The notes under the pieces are model-generated. The model did not search any database, was not told the origin of the DNA, and worked only from the letters and a program-made list of their open reading frames with translations. Source: a virus. From it: a stretch of 64,000 nt of DNA. Location: IMG/VR virus record IMGVR_UViG_3300027996_000011, positions 1-64,000 of that record; one strand, given 5' to 3'. This document shows positions 9,420-17,170 of this stretch, piece after piece. The translations under genes and the position numbers were made by a program. Each line of letters opens with the position of its first letter. Position 1 is the stretch's first letter.

Positions 9420-9441
9420 TAACGGTAATGAAAAAAATGTT

Positions 9442-10305
9442 CTAATTTACTTGTTTTAGTATTATTTTGTTCATTCCTCCTTCTGAAGTGTCGTATACTA
9501 CAAACTCAACATCAGGAAATTCTATTTGTAATACCTCTTTTATAAAGGGTATTATAGCGTTTATATTACCTAAATCATCATCACTAAATCCAACAGAAAG
9601 TTTATTATATTTTGTACTAACCATTTCAGAAGTTTTGTCTACTATTTTAGTTACATAATCTCTTAATGCTATTTTTTTATTTTCTTCCGGATTAGCCGCT
9701 GAACCCCTCTCAAGACCAAACTTATCAGTAAATTCATTTGAGGTCACTGGGTGGTACTCTTGTGAGTCTAGATAGGTCTTTAGTGTTAGTTCTGGGTTGG
9801 TCCCATCTAATTCTGGTATCTGTTGTTGTATGTTATCTACCATGTCAGATAATTCATTTTCAGTAAAAGTATAAGAAATTACTAAATCCATACCTTTTCT
9901 TAGTGTTTCGGGTTTGTGTCCCCTAGCTGTAATTATTGATATTGGATTACCGTAAATTAAAGCTTCTTTAAACTTATCAAATGAGGGAGCGTAAGAACTA
10001 TCCTTTAAAGCTTTTTCTAAATCAACAATAAAACTGTCGTCATTTATAAAGTTATTAAAAGCACCATCATCTAACTTATACTGATTATTGTCTCGTATAG
10101 TAGCAAACTCATCTGTACCAACATCAAACTTTTCCCAATTACCCCCATTATTTTTTAACATTTTTATTGTGGTGGGCATATTAATTATGTTATCATCCCA
10201 ATCAAAAGAGTATGCCCTTAAGTTAGTTGGGTCTGTTTTTTGTTCAGTTAAAACGTTATTAATCACTAATAACTGTTTTTCCGTTAATATAATATTTTTT
10301 CCCAT
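9442..10305 (-). CDS. HAD-superfamily phosphatase-like protein
   Basis: About 287 residues from the ATG at 10303-10305. HAD motifs are visible: YSFDWDDNI near residue 35 (nucleophile Asp and acid/base Asp), ISIITARGH near residue 125 (motif II Thr) and GFSDDDLGN near residue 245 (acidic motif IV). Such proteins hydrolyse phosphate esters, and the substrate is unknown. The N-terminus (GKNIILTEKQLLVINNVLTE) is a short helix like those on several small acidic proteins here. A longer frame from an upstream TTG exists, but it would start inside the TATTTATA box, so the ATG is preferred. A HAD enzyme inside a tail operon is unusual. Confidence 0.65.
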   Translation of the reverse strand: MGKNIILTEKQLLVINNVLTEQKTDPTNLRAYSFDWDDNIINMPTTIKMLKNNGGNWEKFDVGTDEFATIRDNNQYKLDDGAFNNFINDDSFIVDLEKALKDSSYAPSFDKFKEALIYGNPISIITARGHKPETLRKGMDLVISYTFTENELSDMVDNIQQQIPELDGTNPELTLKTYLDSQEYHPVTSNEFTDKFGLERGSAANPEENKKIALRDYVTKIVDKTSEMVSTKYNKLSVGFSDDDLGNINAIIPFIKEVLQIEFPDVEFVVYDTSEGGMNKIILKQVN

Positions 10306-10309
10306 ATAA

Positions 10310-10317
10310 TATAAATA
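10310..10317 (-). promoter_or_regulatory. Late-promoter-like box TATTTATA upstream of HAD gene
   Basis: On the minus strand TATTTATA is followed by only four bases (TTAT) and then the ATG. If it is a promoter, the transcript would have almost no leader. Confidence 0.5.
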
Positions 10318-10327
10318 CAAATTAATT

Positions 10328-10357
10328 TTGTTTATTCACTAATTTTATTTATCTTTG
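10328..10357 (+). promoter_or_regulatory. Bacteroidota-type promoter TTG-N19-TATCTTTG
   Basis: TTG at 10328-10330 and TATCTTTG at 10350-10357, 19 bases apart, match the Bacteroidota primary-sigma consensus TTG-N19-TAnnTTTG exactly. The ATG of the lipoprotein gene lies four bases after the second box, so transcription would start at or next to the AUG (leaderless mRNA). The match is seen directly and the start site is inferred. Confidence 0.75.
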
Positions 10358-10361
10358 TATT

Positions 10362-10934
10362 ATGAAAAACATTATAAGCCTTTTATTAATTATATCTTTA
10401 GTTTCTTGTGATAAAGAACCTCCCTATATTCCTTGTACTGAAACATACCCAACAACACAAAACCCAGGAAGTTACGTTGGGGAAAACCTTATAGACGGTT
10501 GTTGGTTACTGGAGGATGGGGAAATGTATATGGAAAATTTAGAAACTAATGAATTAATTAAGTTACCCCATTTTAATAATGGTGACACTAGTAGTTTACG
10601 TTATGGGGGTAGTATATATGACTTTGAAAACTTAGTAAAGAACTATACTAGTTGGTGTTTTTACTTACCGAGTAATGTTCCTGGTATGGGTGATTTTGTG
10701 TTAAATAACGACACTTTATCACCATACGGACTTTCAGTAACTAATAATAATTTAACAGTAACAGAACCTTTGGTTGGTTCTTATTTACTACTAGGTGGGT
10801 CAGGAAGACCTATACTATACAATATATTAGACCTGGAAAATAAAATTATTGTTATCCATATACAAGAAACTTACAAAAATATAAATGGGTATAACTACAA
10901 ATACCACTCTAAACTTAAATTTAAAAAATACTAA
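10362..10934 (+). CDS. Phage-encoded lipoprotein
   Basis: A 190-residue protein with a textbook lipoprotein signal: Lys at residue 3, a hydrophobic core (IISLLLIISLV) and lipobox LVSC with Cys16. Acidic and basic residues follow (DKEPPY), which resembles the K-(D/E) surface-export signal of flavobacterial lipoproteins. The mature part (about 175 residues) matches no family I know. The gene runs against the surrounding tail genes and has its own host-type promoter. Such isolated exported genes in phages often alter the host surface, for example to block superinfection. That role is inferred. It is probably co-transcribed with the next gene. Confidence 0.75.
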   Translation: MKNIISLLLIISLVSCDKEPPYIPCTETYPTTQNPGSYVGENLIDGCWLLEDGEMYMENLETNELIKLPHFNNGDTSSLRYGGSIYDFENLVKNYTSWCFYLPSNVPGMGDFVLNNDTLSPYGLSVTNNNLTVTEPLVGSYLLLGGSGRPILYNILDLENKIIVIHIQETYKNINGYNYKYHSKLKFKKY

Positions 10935-10935
10935 A

Positions 10936-11364
10936 ATGAAAAAATTAATACTACTACTAATACTATTACCAACACTAGCTTATTCACAAACTATAAACTT
11001 AAAAGATACAACCATGAATCTACTTGTATCTATTTCTAACTATGATGGTTATTTTATGTCCGAATATAACAAAAATGTAAAATTTAAAAGTTTTTCAAAT
11101 ACTAAAAATAAAGTCTATATAGATACTTTAAATTACAGTATTTCAGTTGAACGTAGTTCTAAAAAAAATGAAGACTATATAAAATGGGAATTATCTATAG
11201 TTAAAATTAAGTCTCTTAAGGGATATGGTTGTACGTATAACTTTATTGACCACTATAGTGGAACTGAAGGATTTTTGTATGTACAAGAATCAGGTATTAT
11301 TATTTTTGTAAATGAAAGTAATTTAGAAGAAGGTAATTACGTTGGGTTTATGGGTTTTTACTAA
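10936..11364 (+). CDS. Exported protein with signal peptide
   Basis: A 142-residue protein starting MKKLILLLILLPTLAYSQTI. This is a typical Bacteroidota signal peptidase I signal with cleavage expected at AYS-Q, leaving about 124 residues in the periplasm or outside. The mature part is lysine- and tyrosine-rich with no recognised domain. The frame can be extended upstream into the lipoprotein gene, but the signal peptide fixes the ATG at 10936, one base after the lipoprotein stop. The two genes form a rightward pair inserted among leftward tail genes. Function unknown; host-surface modification is a guess. Confidence 0.7.
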   Translation: MKKLILLLILLPTLAYSQTINLKDTTMNLLVSISNYDGYFMSEYNKNVKFKSFSNTKNKVYIDTLNYSISVERSSKKNEDYIKWELSIVKIKSLKGYGCTYNFIDHYSGTEGFLYVQESGIIIFVNESNLEEGNYVGFMGFY

Positions 11365-11368
11365 AATA

Positions 11369-11656
11369 CTATTCTTTTGTATCCATATCCTCCTCCAAAT
11401 CTTCTATCGCTGGATGTTCCATCTCATCAACCTCATCAGTTTCCTCAACCTCATCAGTTTCCTCAACCTCATCAGTTTCCAAAAGGTCTTTATATTTTTC
11501 TGTTGGGGTGCCCATTAAACCAAAGTTTTGTCCATTACCATTGCCTATAGCTGAAGAAGCAAAACCTATATTTTCTTTTAAATCTTCTTCTTTAAGTAAA
11601 TTTAACCCCATTATTTCACGGGCTCTATTTAATTCGTTTAATATACTTTTATCCAT
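11369..11656 (-). CDS. Small acidic protein carrying the GNGNGQ module
   Basis: A 95-residue acidic protein. Residues 29-61 (ENIGFASSAIGNGNGQ..., then LMGTPTEKYKDLLE) are nearly identical to a segment of the protein at 59325-59660. The C-terminal part is a low-complexity run with repeats of TDEVEE. The N-terminus (MDKSILNELNRAREIMGLN) is an amphipathic helix like helices on other small phage proteins here. It follows the DxDGDG protein by one base in the same direction. A virion or scaffold-associated role is plausible. Function unknown. Confidence 0.6.
   Translation of the reverse strand: MDKSILNELNRAREIMGLNLLKEEDLKENIGFASSAIGNGNGQNFGLMGTPTEKYKDLLETDEVEETDEVEETDEVDEMEHPAIEDLEEDMDTKE
11431..11480. 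repeat. 18-bp tandem repeat, about 2.8 copies
   Basis: Starts of the unit CCTCATCAGTTTCCTCAA occur at 11431, 11449 and 11467 with the phase kept. They encode the TDEVEE repeats in the small acidic protein. Copy number may vary by slippage. Confidence 0.85.
11477..11575 (-). repeat. 99-bp duplicated module, copy 1 (partner at 59385-59483)
   Basis: Read on the minus strand, these 99 bases match 59385-59483 on the plus strand with only a few substitutions and no gaps. They encode the ENIGFASSAIGNGNGQ block and the residues after it up to DLLE. The two copies are in opposite orientation about 48 kb apart. Confidence 0.85.
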
Positions 11657-11657
11657 A

Positions 11658-12257
11658 TTAAATCTTTTTTATTGGACTAATAATTGCTTTCATTTTTTTA
11701 ATATCTTCTTGGATTAGTCTTTCTTTTTCTTCTTGTGATTCTTCTATGTTTTTTGAATCGTGTATATGGTCATAGTGCATATCATCTTCTAAATCATCTA
11801 TATGGCCTTCACTACCACCATCATGTTTTAAATCATAAAGTTCTTTATCGTCATGGCCTTCATCCTTACCATAATTCATAGCTTCATCATGACCAGAATC
11901 TTCCTTAACTTCTTTAGTTTTAGCCTCTTTAGATGCTTTTTTCATGGATTCTTTTTTATCACCATCACCATCAAGGTCTAAAAAATCAGGTTTTGCCCCT
12001 TCGTCCATTTCTTTTTTATCTTTAGATGCTTTTTTCATAGACTCTTTTTTATCACCGTCACCATCAAGGTCTAAAAAGTCAGGTTTAGCGTCTTCTTCTA
12101 AATTTATTTCTTGCCATTGTTCTTCTACAACACTTAAGACTCTTTCTAGTTGTTCCTCACTAATAATAACGTTTTGTTTTTTACCACTAGTAAAAGTTTT
12201 ACCACCGTTAGAAACCTTATTTAATGTCTCGGCTAATAATTTTTTTGTAAATTTCAT
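11658..12257 (-). CDS. Acidic protein with two DxDGDG repeats
   Basis: A 199-residue, very acidic and lysine-rich protein. Residues about 56-78 and 87-109 repeat the unit AKPDFLDLDGDGDKKESMKK. The D-x-D-x-D-x-x-x-E spacing resembles EF-hand/dockerin calcium loops, and similar segments occur in scaffold or virion proteins of other T4-like phages. The N-terminal part has IISEEQLERVLSVVEEQ, the short helix motif shared with other small proteins here. The C-terminal third is rich in His and Asp. It lies downstream of the sheath gene with a late-type box 13 bases before its ATG. Function unknown; calcium binding is inferred. Confidence 0.65.
   Translation of the reverse strand: MKFTKKLLAETLNKVSNGGKTFTSGKKQNVIISEEQLERVLSVVEEQWQEINLEEDAKPDFLDLDGDGDKKESMKKASKDKKEMDEGAKPDFLDLDGDGDKKESMKKASKEAKTKEVKEDSGHDEAMNYGKDEGHDDKELYDLKHDGGSEGHIDDLEDDMHYDHIHDSKNIEESQEEKERLIQEDIKKMKAIISPIKKI
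11928..11996 (-). repeat. 69-bp direct repeat, copy 1 (DxDGDG unit)
   Basis: This segment and 12021-12089 are 69-base direct repeats at a 93-base offset with a handful of substitutions. They encode the two DxDGDG units of the acidic protein. Confidence 0.85.
12021..12089 (-). repeat. 69-bp direct repeat, copy 2 (DxDGDG unit)
   Basis: Second copy of the 69-base unit at 11928-11996. Most differences are single-base and several are silent, which suggests selection on the peptide. Confidence 0.85.
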
Positions 12258-12270
12258 ATCACTTTTTTAT

Positions 12271-12278
12271 TATAAATA
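12271..12278 (-). promoter_or_regulatory. Late-promoter-like box TATTTATA upstream of DxDGDG gene
   Basis: The minus strand reads TATTTATAATAAAAAAGTG, then the ATG 13 bases after the box. It fills the gap between the sheath gene and the DxDGDG gene. Confidence 0.6.
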
Positions 12279-15200
12279 TTATATATCTTCAAAAGAAGCC
12301 CCTGTAGGAGTTATTAGGAATTCAACAAATATGTATTCTAAAGCTCTTGTAGGCTTAATATAGATTTTACCATTCATTTCATTTCTATCTATTTCTTCTG
12401 GGTCATTAGAAAGAACCACTCTAAAGTCTGTTAAACCTCTATCTCTTCTAATAGAATCTAGAATTGGGTTTACTAAGTCTAAGAATTGTTGTCTAACCAC
12501 ATCGTCATTCTGTTCGAATATTAATCTAACCGCGACAGCTGAAATTAATTTTCTAGTTTGTAATAACAATCTTCTTACATTAATTCTATCTAAAGCAGAT
12601 TCTCTAACTTGTAAAGTTTTATTACCCCAAATAATTGGTCCCGTATCACTAAACGTAGCGATTGGGTTAAGTCTACCCACATATAGAGTATCTCTTTCAT
12701 CCAAAGTAAGTTTCTTTCTTGCTTTCACCGCATTTACTAAACCTCTAGTGTAACCTGCCGATGCAAACCAAGGGAAAGATGTGTTGTCTGTTAAAGCTAT
12801 ATTTCTCATTACCTCTGCTGTTGGTGGTATGTATAGTTGTTTGTTATTTGCTGCGTCTCTTATTTGAACCCAAGGGTAGTATGTTGCTGTATAGTTTGAG
12901 TCTATTAAAGAATCTTCTATATTGTCTACCGCTTCATCGGGTGTTATTTGATTTGCAGAATCTGAAGTTGTTGTTACAAACATGTTGTAATCTGGTGTTG
13001 TAGTTATGTATAATGAATCAGCTCTATCTGTTTCAACCATGTCAATAGCTTCATTAACTAAACCTAAATTATCAACATAATCAATACCAGGTGTCGCAAA
13101 TACATTTATATCTACAGATTCTGGGTTATCAAATTTAGATATCCCTCTTAAGTATGCGAAATAATCGGTATTAGCTTCAGTTGTATTTAATTTTTTAAAT
13201 GACCCATCACCAGTTGCTGTTGGGAATTCTGAACTTGTACACGACCCGTTTAAGAAACCTGTTAGACCCATTCTATAGTCATCTGTATTTGACCTTGTTT
13301 TTCTATAGATGTCCCAACCATCAAACCCTCCGTGTGGTGCTATCGTAAATTTACGTGACCTTAATGATTTGTATGGTTCAGTACTTAAAGTAGGTTCGTG
13401 GTTAAATTGTCCAACACCACAATCAAATATAGATAAACCATTTAATGTTGTAGACGACCAAGTTAGGTAAGTTCCAACACCACCAACCACTACTGTAGCT
13501 CCAGAATCCATATGGAATCCTTGTGTAAGTACCTCCCACTGTGAACCGGCAACTCCAGTACAAATATTTGTTGGTGGGATATATCCTTTAAAATCAAAGA
13601 AGTCTGCGTCGTACCCAGCTCCACTACTATTTGAAACACCTAAGTAAACTTTACTAACTTTATCACCACCACTTCTTATAACGTTATTACCCGTACCAGA
13701 ACCGTAAGGTGGGTCAAAAATAGTTTCACCTGGGTTAAAATATTTTGTTTTATATATAATTTTTGGGTTTACACCACAAGTTCCGTACCTTCTGAATCTA
13801 TACCCCTCAAAACCAGCTGGTAATGAACCTACGTAAGTTCCATCCAATAAAGCTTCTGTAGGGTATAACATAGTATACTTAGACCTTAATTCAAATTCAC
13901 CTGTAGAAGTACCTATTTTTCTACCCACAAAAGATACTTTAGTTGGGTCTAGACTACATCTAGTGAATTTTTCTAACACTACTGGGTTTGCGTCGGTATC
14001 ATAAAAATCTCTAACAATAACATCAAATTCAGCTCTTTCAAATGAAAGGTTTACTATTGATATCTTATATTCTCTATTTGCGTTTGTTCCATCAGATATG
14101 GAAACAAATTTAAATAATCTAAATACATCACTACCTTGTAATTCCGAGACTATATATGGTGTCTCCGGTGTTTGCCACTCATTCATGTACCAAGCAATGG
14201 TGTTTGTATTTATTGTTTCTCTAGCAGCTGGTAAGTATTGTAGACAACATTGTAATCCTCTAACTTTACCTAACTTGTAACCTATATTCAATAGTGTTGG
14301 GTACGCCTCCTCAACAAAAACAGGTACGTCAACTTGTTTTTTATCAAAAGGACTTCTACCAAACACTCTAGGTGCGTAGTTTTGAGCTGTATTAGACATA
14401 GAAGTTTCGAAAGTGTAAATATTACCATCGTCAGTTTTTGCACTAATACCAAAAGTAGCGAATGGGTCTTCTAACACACTTTCATAACTGCCACTACAAT
14501 CGAATTCTACATTTCCACTTGTATTAGCACTTATTGCGTATATTGGACCACCAGTACCTAATGAACTTAAACCTCTAGACCTTAGAGTTAGTACATCCAT
14601 ACCATCCCATTCAGTGTTAGCTGTTACTCCTTGGTAATTTATAATGTCGAATACAGCATATCCAGATAAAACAACAATTGTACCACCAGTACTATCAAAA
14701 GTTGTACCAGTTGCTTGTGTTAAATCTAAAGTGCTATTTTGTGTGTCAGCACTCGCGTATAGTTGGTATGATACTCCACTATATGTGGTACCTGTACAAC
14801 ATGCAGTACTTCCAGTATATTCAAATAATCCATAATACCATGGGTCATTTTCATAAGAAGTTAAATCAGAACAATTTGTTCCTAATATATTACCAACACT
14901 AAATGTTGCTGCTGATACTGACGTAGATGCGTTATAGGAGAATGCCGATAAAGCAGATGTAGTAACACCAGTTGCGGTTTCAGTAAAGTATTGTGGTACA
15001 CAACCATATTGGTATATTGTACCATTTAATGTTACTGGTATACATGGAGATTGGCCGTAAGTACATCCAGCCGTATCACCTGAAGATAATAGTGGGTTAA
15101 ATGAAGTATCACTACTAAGTGTCATGGCAGCTGACGCCCAATCTATAAATGATTGATTAAATGATGAAATTGTTGAGCCGTCATTTAATGTGATTGTTTG

Positions 15201-15773
15201 TCCTGTAGCAGACCAGTCACCAAAATCAATACCGGTTAATTCTGATGGTAAAGTTGTCCAAAATGGTGATGACATTGATGCGTCACTAAACGCGTCAAGA
15301 CCAACCGTGGTACCAGAGTAGTAACTATCACCCGTAAGTGGTATATAGAAAGGTAAAACTGTGTTAGAACCCGCCGTTGTACCAGAAGTTACCGCGGAAT
15401 AAGAATGTTCAAGACCTGATGGTTCTAGTTGCCCTATTGTTTGTACTGACCAAGAAGGTCCAGCATCATAACCACTAAGACCCAATACTCTTGTTACAAA
15501 CAATTGATTAGATTGACTTAGATATGATTTTGCTATATACCCTAATTCATATTGTGGGATTTGTGAGTCCACGTATAATTTTGGTGATGTTCCACCAAAT
15601 CTTGTTACATAATCATCATAAGATGCAATGTATATTGGTTCAAAAGCTGGTCCTTTTAAAGCCTCACCAACTAAACCTAATGTTGTAACACCAACACTTT
15701 GTGCTACAAATGTTAAATCTTTCTCTGATGTGTATACACCAGGAGAAACAAATACTTTATTACCGTCTGCCAT
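12279..15773 (-). CDS. Tail sheath protein (gp18-like), enlarged
   Basis: A 1164-residue protein. The N-terminus (MADGNKVFVSPGVYTSEKDL, then LGLVGEALKGPAFEPIYIAS) and the C-terminus (INVRRLLLQTRKLISAVAVR, then VFVEFLITPT-type strands near residue 1155) are those of T4-like contractile sheaths, which contract to drive the tube through the envelope. T4 gp18 has 659 residues. The extra about 500 lie mainly in the middle and are Thr/Ser/Gly/Tyr-rich with Cys pairs such as ACCTGT. These are probably protruding domains on the tail surface. A TATTTATA box lies 40 bases upstream. Confidence 0.9.
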   Translation of the reverse strand: MADGNKVFVSPGVYTSEKDLTFVAQSVGVTTLGLVGEALKGPAFEPIYIASYDDYVTRFGGTSPKLYVDSQIPQYELGYIAKSYLSQSNQLFVTRVLGLSGYDAGPSWSVQTIGQLEPSGLEHSYSAVTSGTTAGSNTVLPFYIPLTGDSYYSGTTVGLDAFSDASMSSPFWTTLPSELTGIDFGDWSATGQTITLNDGSTISSFNQSFIDWASAAMTLSSDTSFNPLLSSGDTAGCTYGQSPCIPVTLNGTIYQYGCVPQYFTETATGVTTSALSAFSYNASTSVSAATFSVGNILGTNCSDLTSYENDPWYYGLFEYTGSTACCTGTTYSGVSYQLYASADTQNSTLDLTQATGTTFDSTGGTIVVLSGYAVFDIINYQGVTANTEWDGMDVLTLRSRGLSSLGTGGPIYAISANTSGNVEFDCSGSYESVLEDPFATFGISAKTDDGNIYTFETSMSNTAQNYAPRVFGRSPFDKKQVDVPVFVEEAYPTLLNIGYKLGKVRGLQCCLQYLPAARETINTNTIAWYMNEWQTPETPYIVSELQGSDVFRLFKFVSISDGTNANREYKISIVNLSFERAEFDVIVRDFYDTDANPVVLEKFTRCSLDPTKVSFVGRKIGTSTGEFELRSKYTMLYPTEALLDGTYVGSLPAGFEGYRFRRYGTCGVNPKIIYKTKYFNPGETIFDPPYGSGTGNNVIRSGGDKVSKVYLGVSNSSGAGYDADFFDFKGYIPPTNICTGVAGSQWEVLTQGFHMDSGATVVVGGVGTYLTWSSTTLNGLSIFDCGVGQFNHEPTLSTEPYKSLRSRKFTIAPHGGFDGWDIYRKTRSNTDDYRMGLTGFLNGSCTSSEFPTATGDGSFKKLNTTEANTDYFAYLRGISKFDNPESVDINVFATPGIDYVDNLGLVNEAIDMVETDRADSLYITTTPDYNMFVTTTSDSANQITPDEAVDNIEDSLIDSNYTATYYPWVQIRDAANNKQLYIPPTAEVMRNIALTDNTSFPWFASAGYTRGLVNAVKARKKLTLDERDTLYVGRLNPIATFSDTGPIIWGNKTLQVRESALDRINVRRLLLQTRKLISAVAVRLIFEQNDDVVRQQFLDLVNPILDSIRRDRGLTDFRVVLSNDPEEIDRNEMNGKIYIKPTRALEYIFVEFLITPTGASFEDI

Positions 15774-15813
15774 TTTATACTATTTTTTTAAAAAGTTATT
15801 TATTTTCGTTTAC

Positions 15814-15821
15814 TATAAATA
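15814..15821 (-). promoter_or_regulatory. Late-promoter-like box TATTTATA upstream of sheath gene
   Basis: The minus strand reads GTATTTATAGTAAAC, 40 bases before the sheath ATG, leaving room for an A-rich leader. Confidence 0.6.
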
Positions 15822-15907
15822 CAACAGGTAAGATGAAAAGTTACGTAGTAAAAGGTCACATTTGTGTTGTTATATGAAAAATTTCATACTTTTTTCATAC
15901 TATCTAT

Positions 15908-15915
15908 TATTTATT
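15908..15915 (+). promoter_or_regulatory. Late-promoter-like box TATTTATT upstream of small RHH gene
   Basis: TATTTATTGTAAAA precedes the ATG at 15931 by 15 bases. The match in sequence and spacing supports starting the small gene at that ATG rather than upstream. Confidence 0.5.
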
Positions 15916-15930
15916 GTAAAACCCTCACCA

Positions 15931-16098
15931 ATGTACTCACACAGTAAAAAACCAAAAATTAAGAATTTAAAGATTAATATAGAAACCCACACCATACTAA
16001 AAGAATACTGTAAAAAGAATGGTTTAAAGATGTTTGCTTTTGTAGAAAAATTAATAGAAGAAAAATGTAAACCTAAAAAAGGTATCTATATGGAATAG
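15931..16098 (+). CDS. Small ribbon-helix-helix-like protein
   Basis: A 55-residue protein from the ATG at 15931, starting MYSHSKKPKIKNLKINIETH. A short beta strand (LKINI) followed by two helices (THTILKEYCKKNG and MFAFVEKLIEEKC) has the layout of Arc/MetJ ribbon-helix-helix DNA-binding proteins. The frame is open further upstream to 15862, but that extension is hydrophobic and would overlap the late-type box, so the shorter start is preferred. It stands alone on the plus strand between two leftward structural genes. A regulator of late genes is possible. The target is unknown. Confidence 0.5.
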   Translation: MYSHSKKPKIKNLKINIETHTILKEYCKKNGLKMFAFVEKLIEEKCKPKKGIYME

Positions 16099-16099
16099 T

Positions 16100-17170
16100 C
16101 TAAGCGACTAATTTTTCTTGTATAATTAATTTTGATGTCCCAGCATTTGTTTTAACTATGGTGATTGTAAGTTTATCCCCCCCACTCACTAAAACCGGAG
16201 TGTCTAAAATAACCGAACCTATAGAAAAAGTAACACTATCAATATTACTTGTTCTCATTATAGTAATGTTATTATTATAAACATAATCAATAGTCCTTAC
16301 TGTAGTTTTAGCGTCAAACTCTATAACCGTCCTTACCTTGTCTGGGTTTTTTTCACCTATATTTTTTCTTTCTTTCCTCCTATTCTTTTCGTCAAAACCA
16401 TAAAGAACTAAACTTCTATTAATTGCTGGCTTAACTTCAAACTCTTCCTCATCCAACAAAAACCCCTGCAGTTGAAATTGGTAACTTTGTTGGTAGTATC
16501 TCCTTTCTTCCGTATCTATCTTACTTTCGTCCCCTATAGACTGCATTATTATTGGTATGTAATGACCCTTAACAAAGGTATAAGCTTGTCTAGATGTAAA
16601 TTTTTGTAATGTAACTTTATTAAATGTATTTAGCTCTCTCATCCTGTTACATATTATTTTAACATCGTAAGTTATGTCCACTGGTACTGGTTGAGGTATG
16701 GTATATACGTCATACCCTTTTCTATTACCGTCCCATGTAGGTACTTTAGCGTAATGAAATTGTTTTCTATTAGGTATTGTGTATTGTAAAGCTGGGTTTG
16801 TTCCATATTGTACGTCTGGATTTCTAACAACCACTATGAATGGTAAGTCCACATTTTTATCTTCCGTGGAAAATTTCCATGTCTGTGAAAATTCTGCCCA
16901 CCTCTGCAAAGTTAAAATTCTATCTACAACATTTATTTTTTTACCACCAGCTACCGCTTCCAACTGTTTTTGGACGAAGTCTAACATTCCTCTATCTAAA
17001 TCTGCGTGTAACAAGGATTTTGGTAAAAAAGTACCATCGTCACTAATTAAATCAAATAACTCTTTTCTTCTATTTGGCACTTCAATACCATCATACCCAT
17101 CTGGGTAATGTGGTTGTATAGGTTCTGGATTTATATTTAAGTGTTTTTTTATTTTTTTAGGTAATGCCAT
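16100..17170 (-). CDS. gp15-like tail completion / sheath terminator protein
   Basis: A 356-residue protein starting MALPKKIKKHLNINPEPIQP. The middle has YTIPQPVPVDITYDVKIICN (near residue 165), then a region ending HYIPIIMQSIGDESKIDTEE and RRYYQQSYQFQLQGFLLDEE near residue 240. The order P-x-P-x-D-I-x-Y-D-V, a hydrophobic I-P-I segment, then an RR-centred strand resembles T4 gp15, which caps the tail tube and sheath. The position just upstream of the sheath gene supports this. The first 100 residues, with a coiled-coil-like LQRW segment, are longer than in T4. The call is from pattern and context. Confidence 0.5.
   Translation of the reverse strand: MALPKKIKKHLNINPEPIQPHYPDGYDGIEVPNRRKELFDLISDDGTFLPKSLLHADLDRGMLDFVQKQLEAVAGGKKINVVDRILTLQRWAEFSQTWKFSTEDKNVDLPFIVVVRNPDVQYGTNPALQYTIPNRKQFHYAKVPTWDGNRKGYDVYTIPQPVPVDITYDVKIICNRMRELNTFNKVTLQKFTSRQAYTFVKGHYIPIIMQSIGDESKIDTEERRYYQQSYQFQLQGFLLDEEEFEVKPAINRSLVLYGFDEKNRRKERKNIGEKNPDKVRTVIEFDAKTTVRTIDYVYNNNITIMRTSNIDSVTFSIGSVILDTPVLVSGGDKLTITIVKTNAGTSKLIIQEKLVA

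Noticed and set aside
10306-10320. Upstream TTG start for the HAD gene
   Set aside because: It would translate the TATTTATA box itself. The ATG four bases after the box fits better.
15880-15903. Inverted repeat GAAAAATTTC followed by direct TTTCATAC repeats
   Set aside because: It could be an operator near the small ribbon-helix-helix gene, but such short AT palindromes are expected by chance in this base composition.
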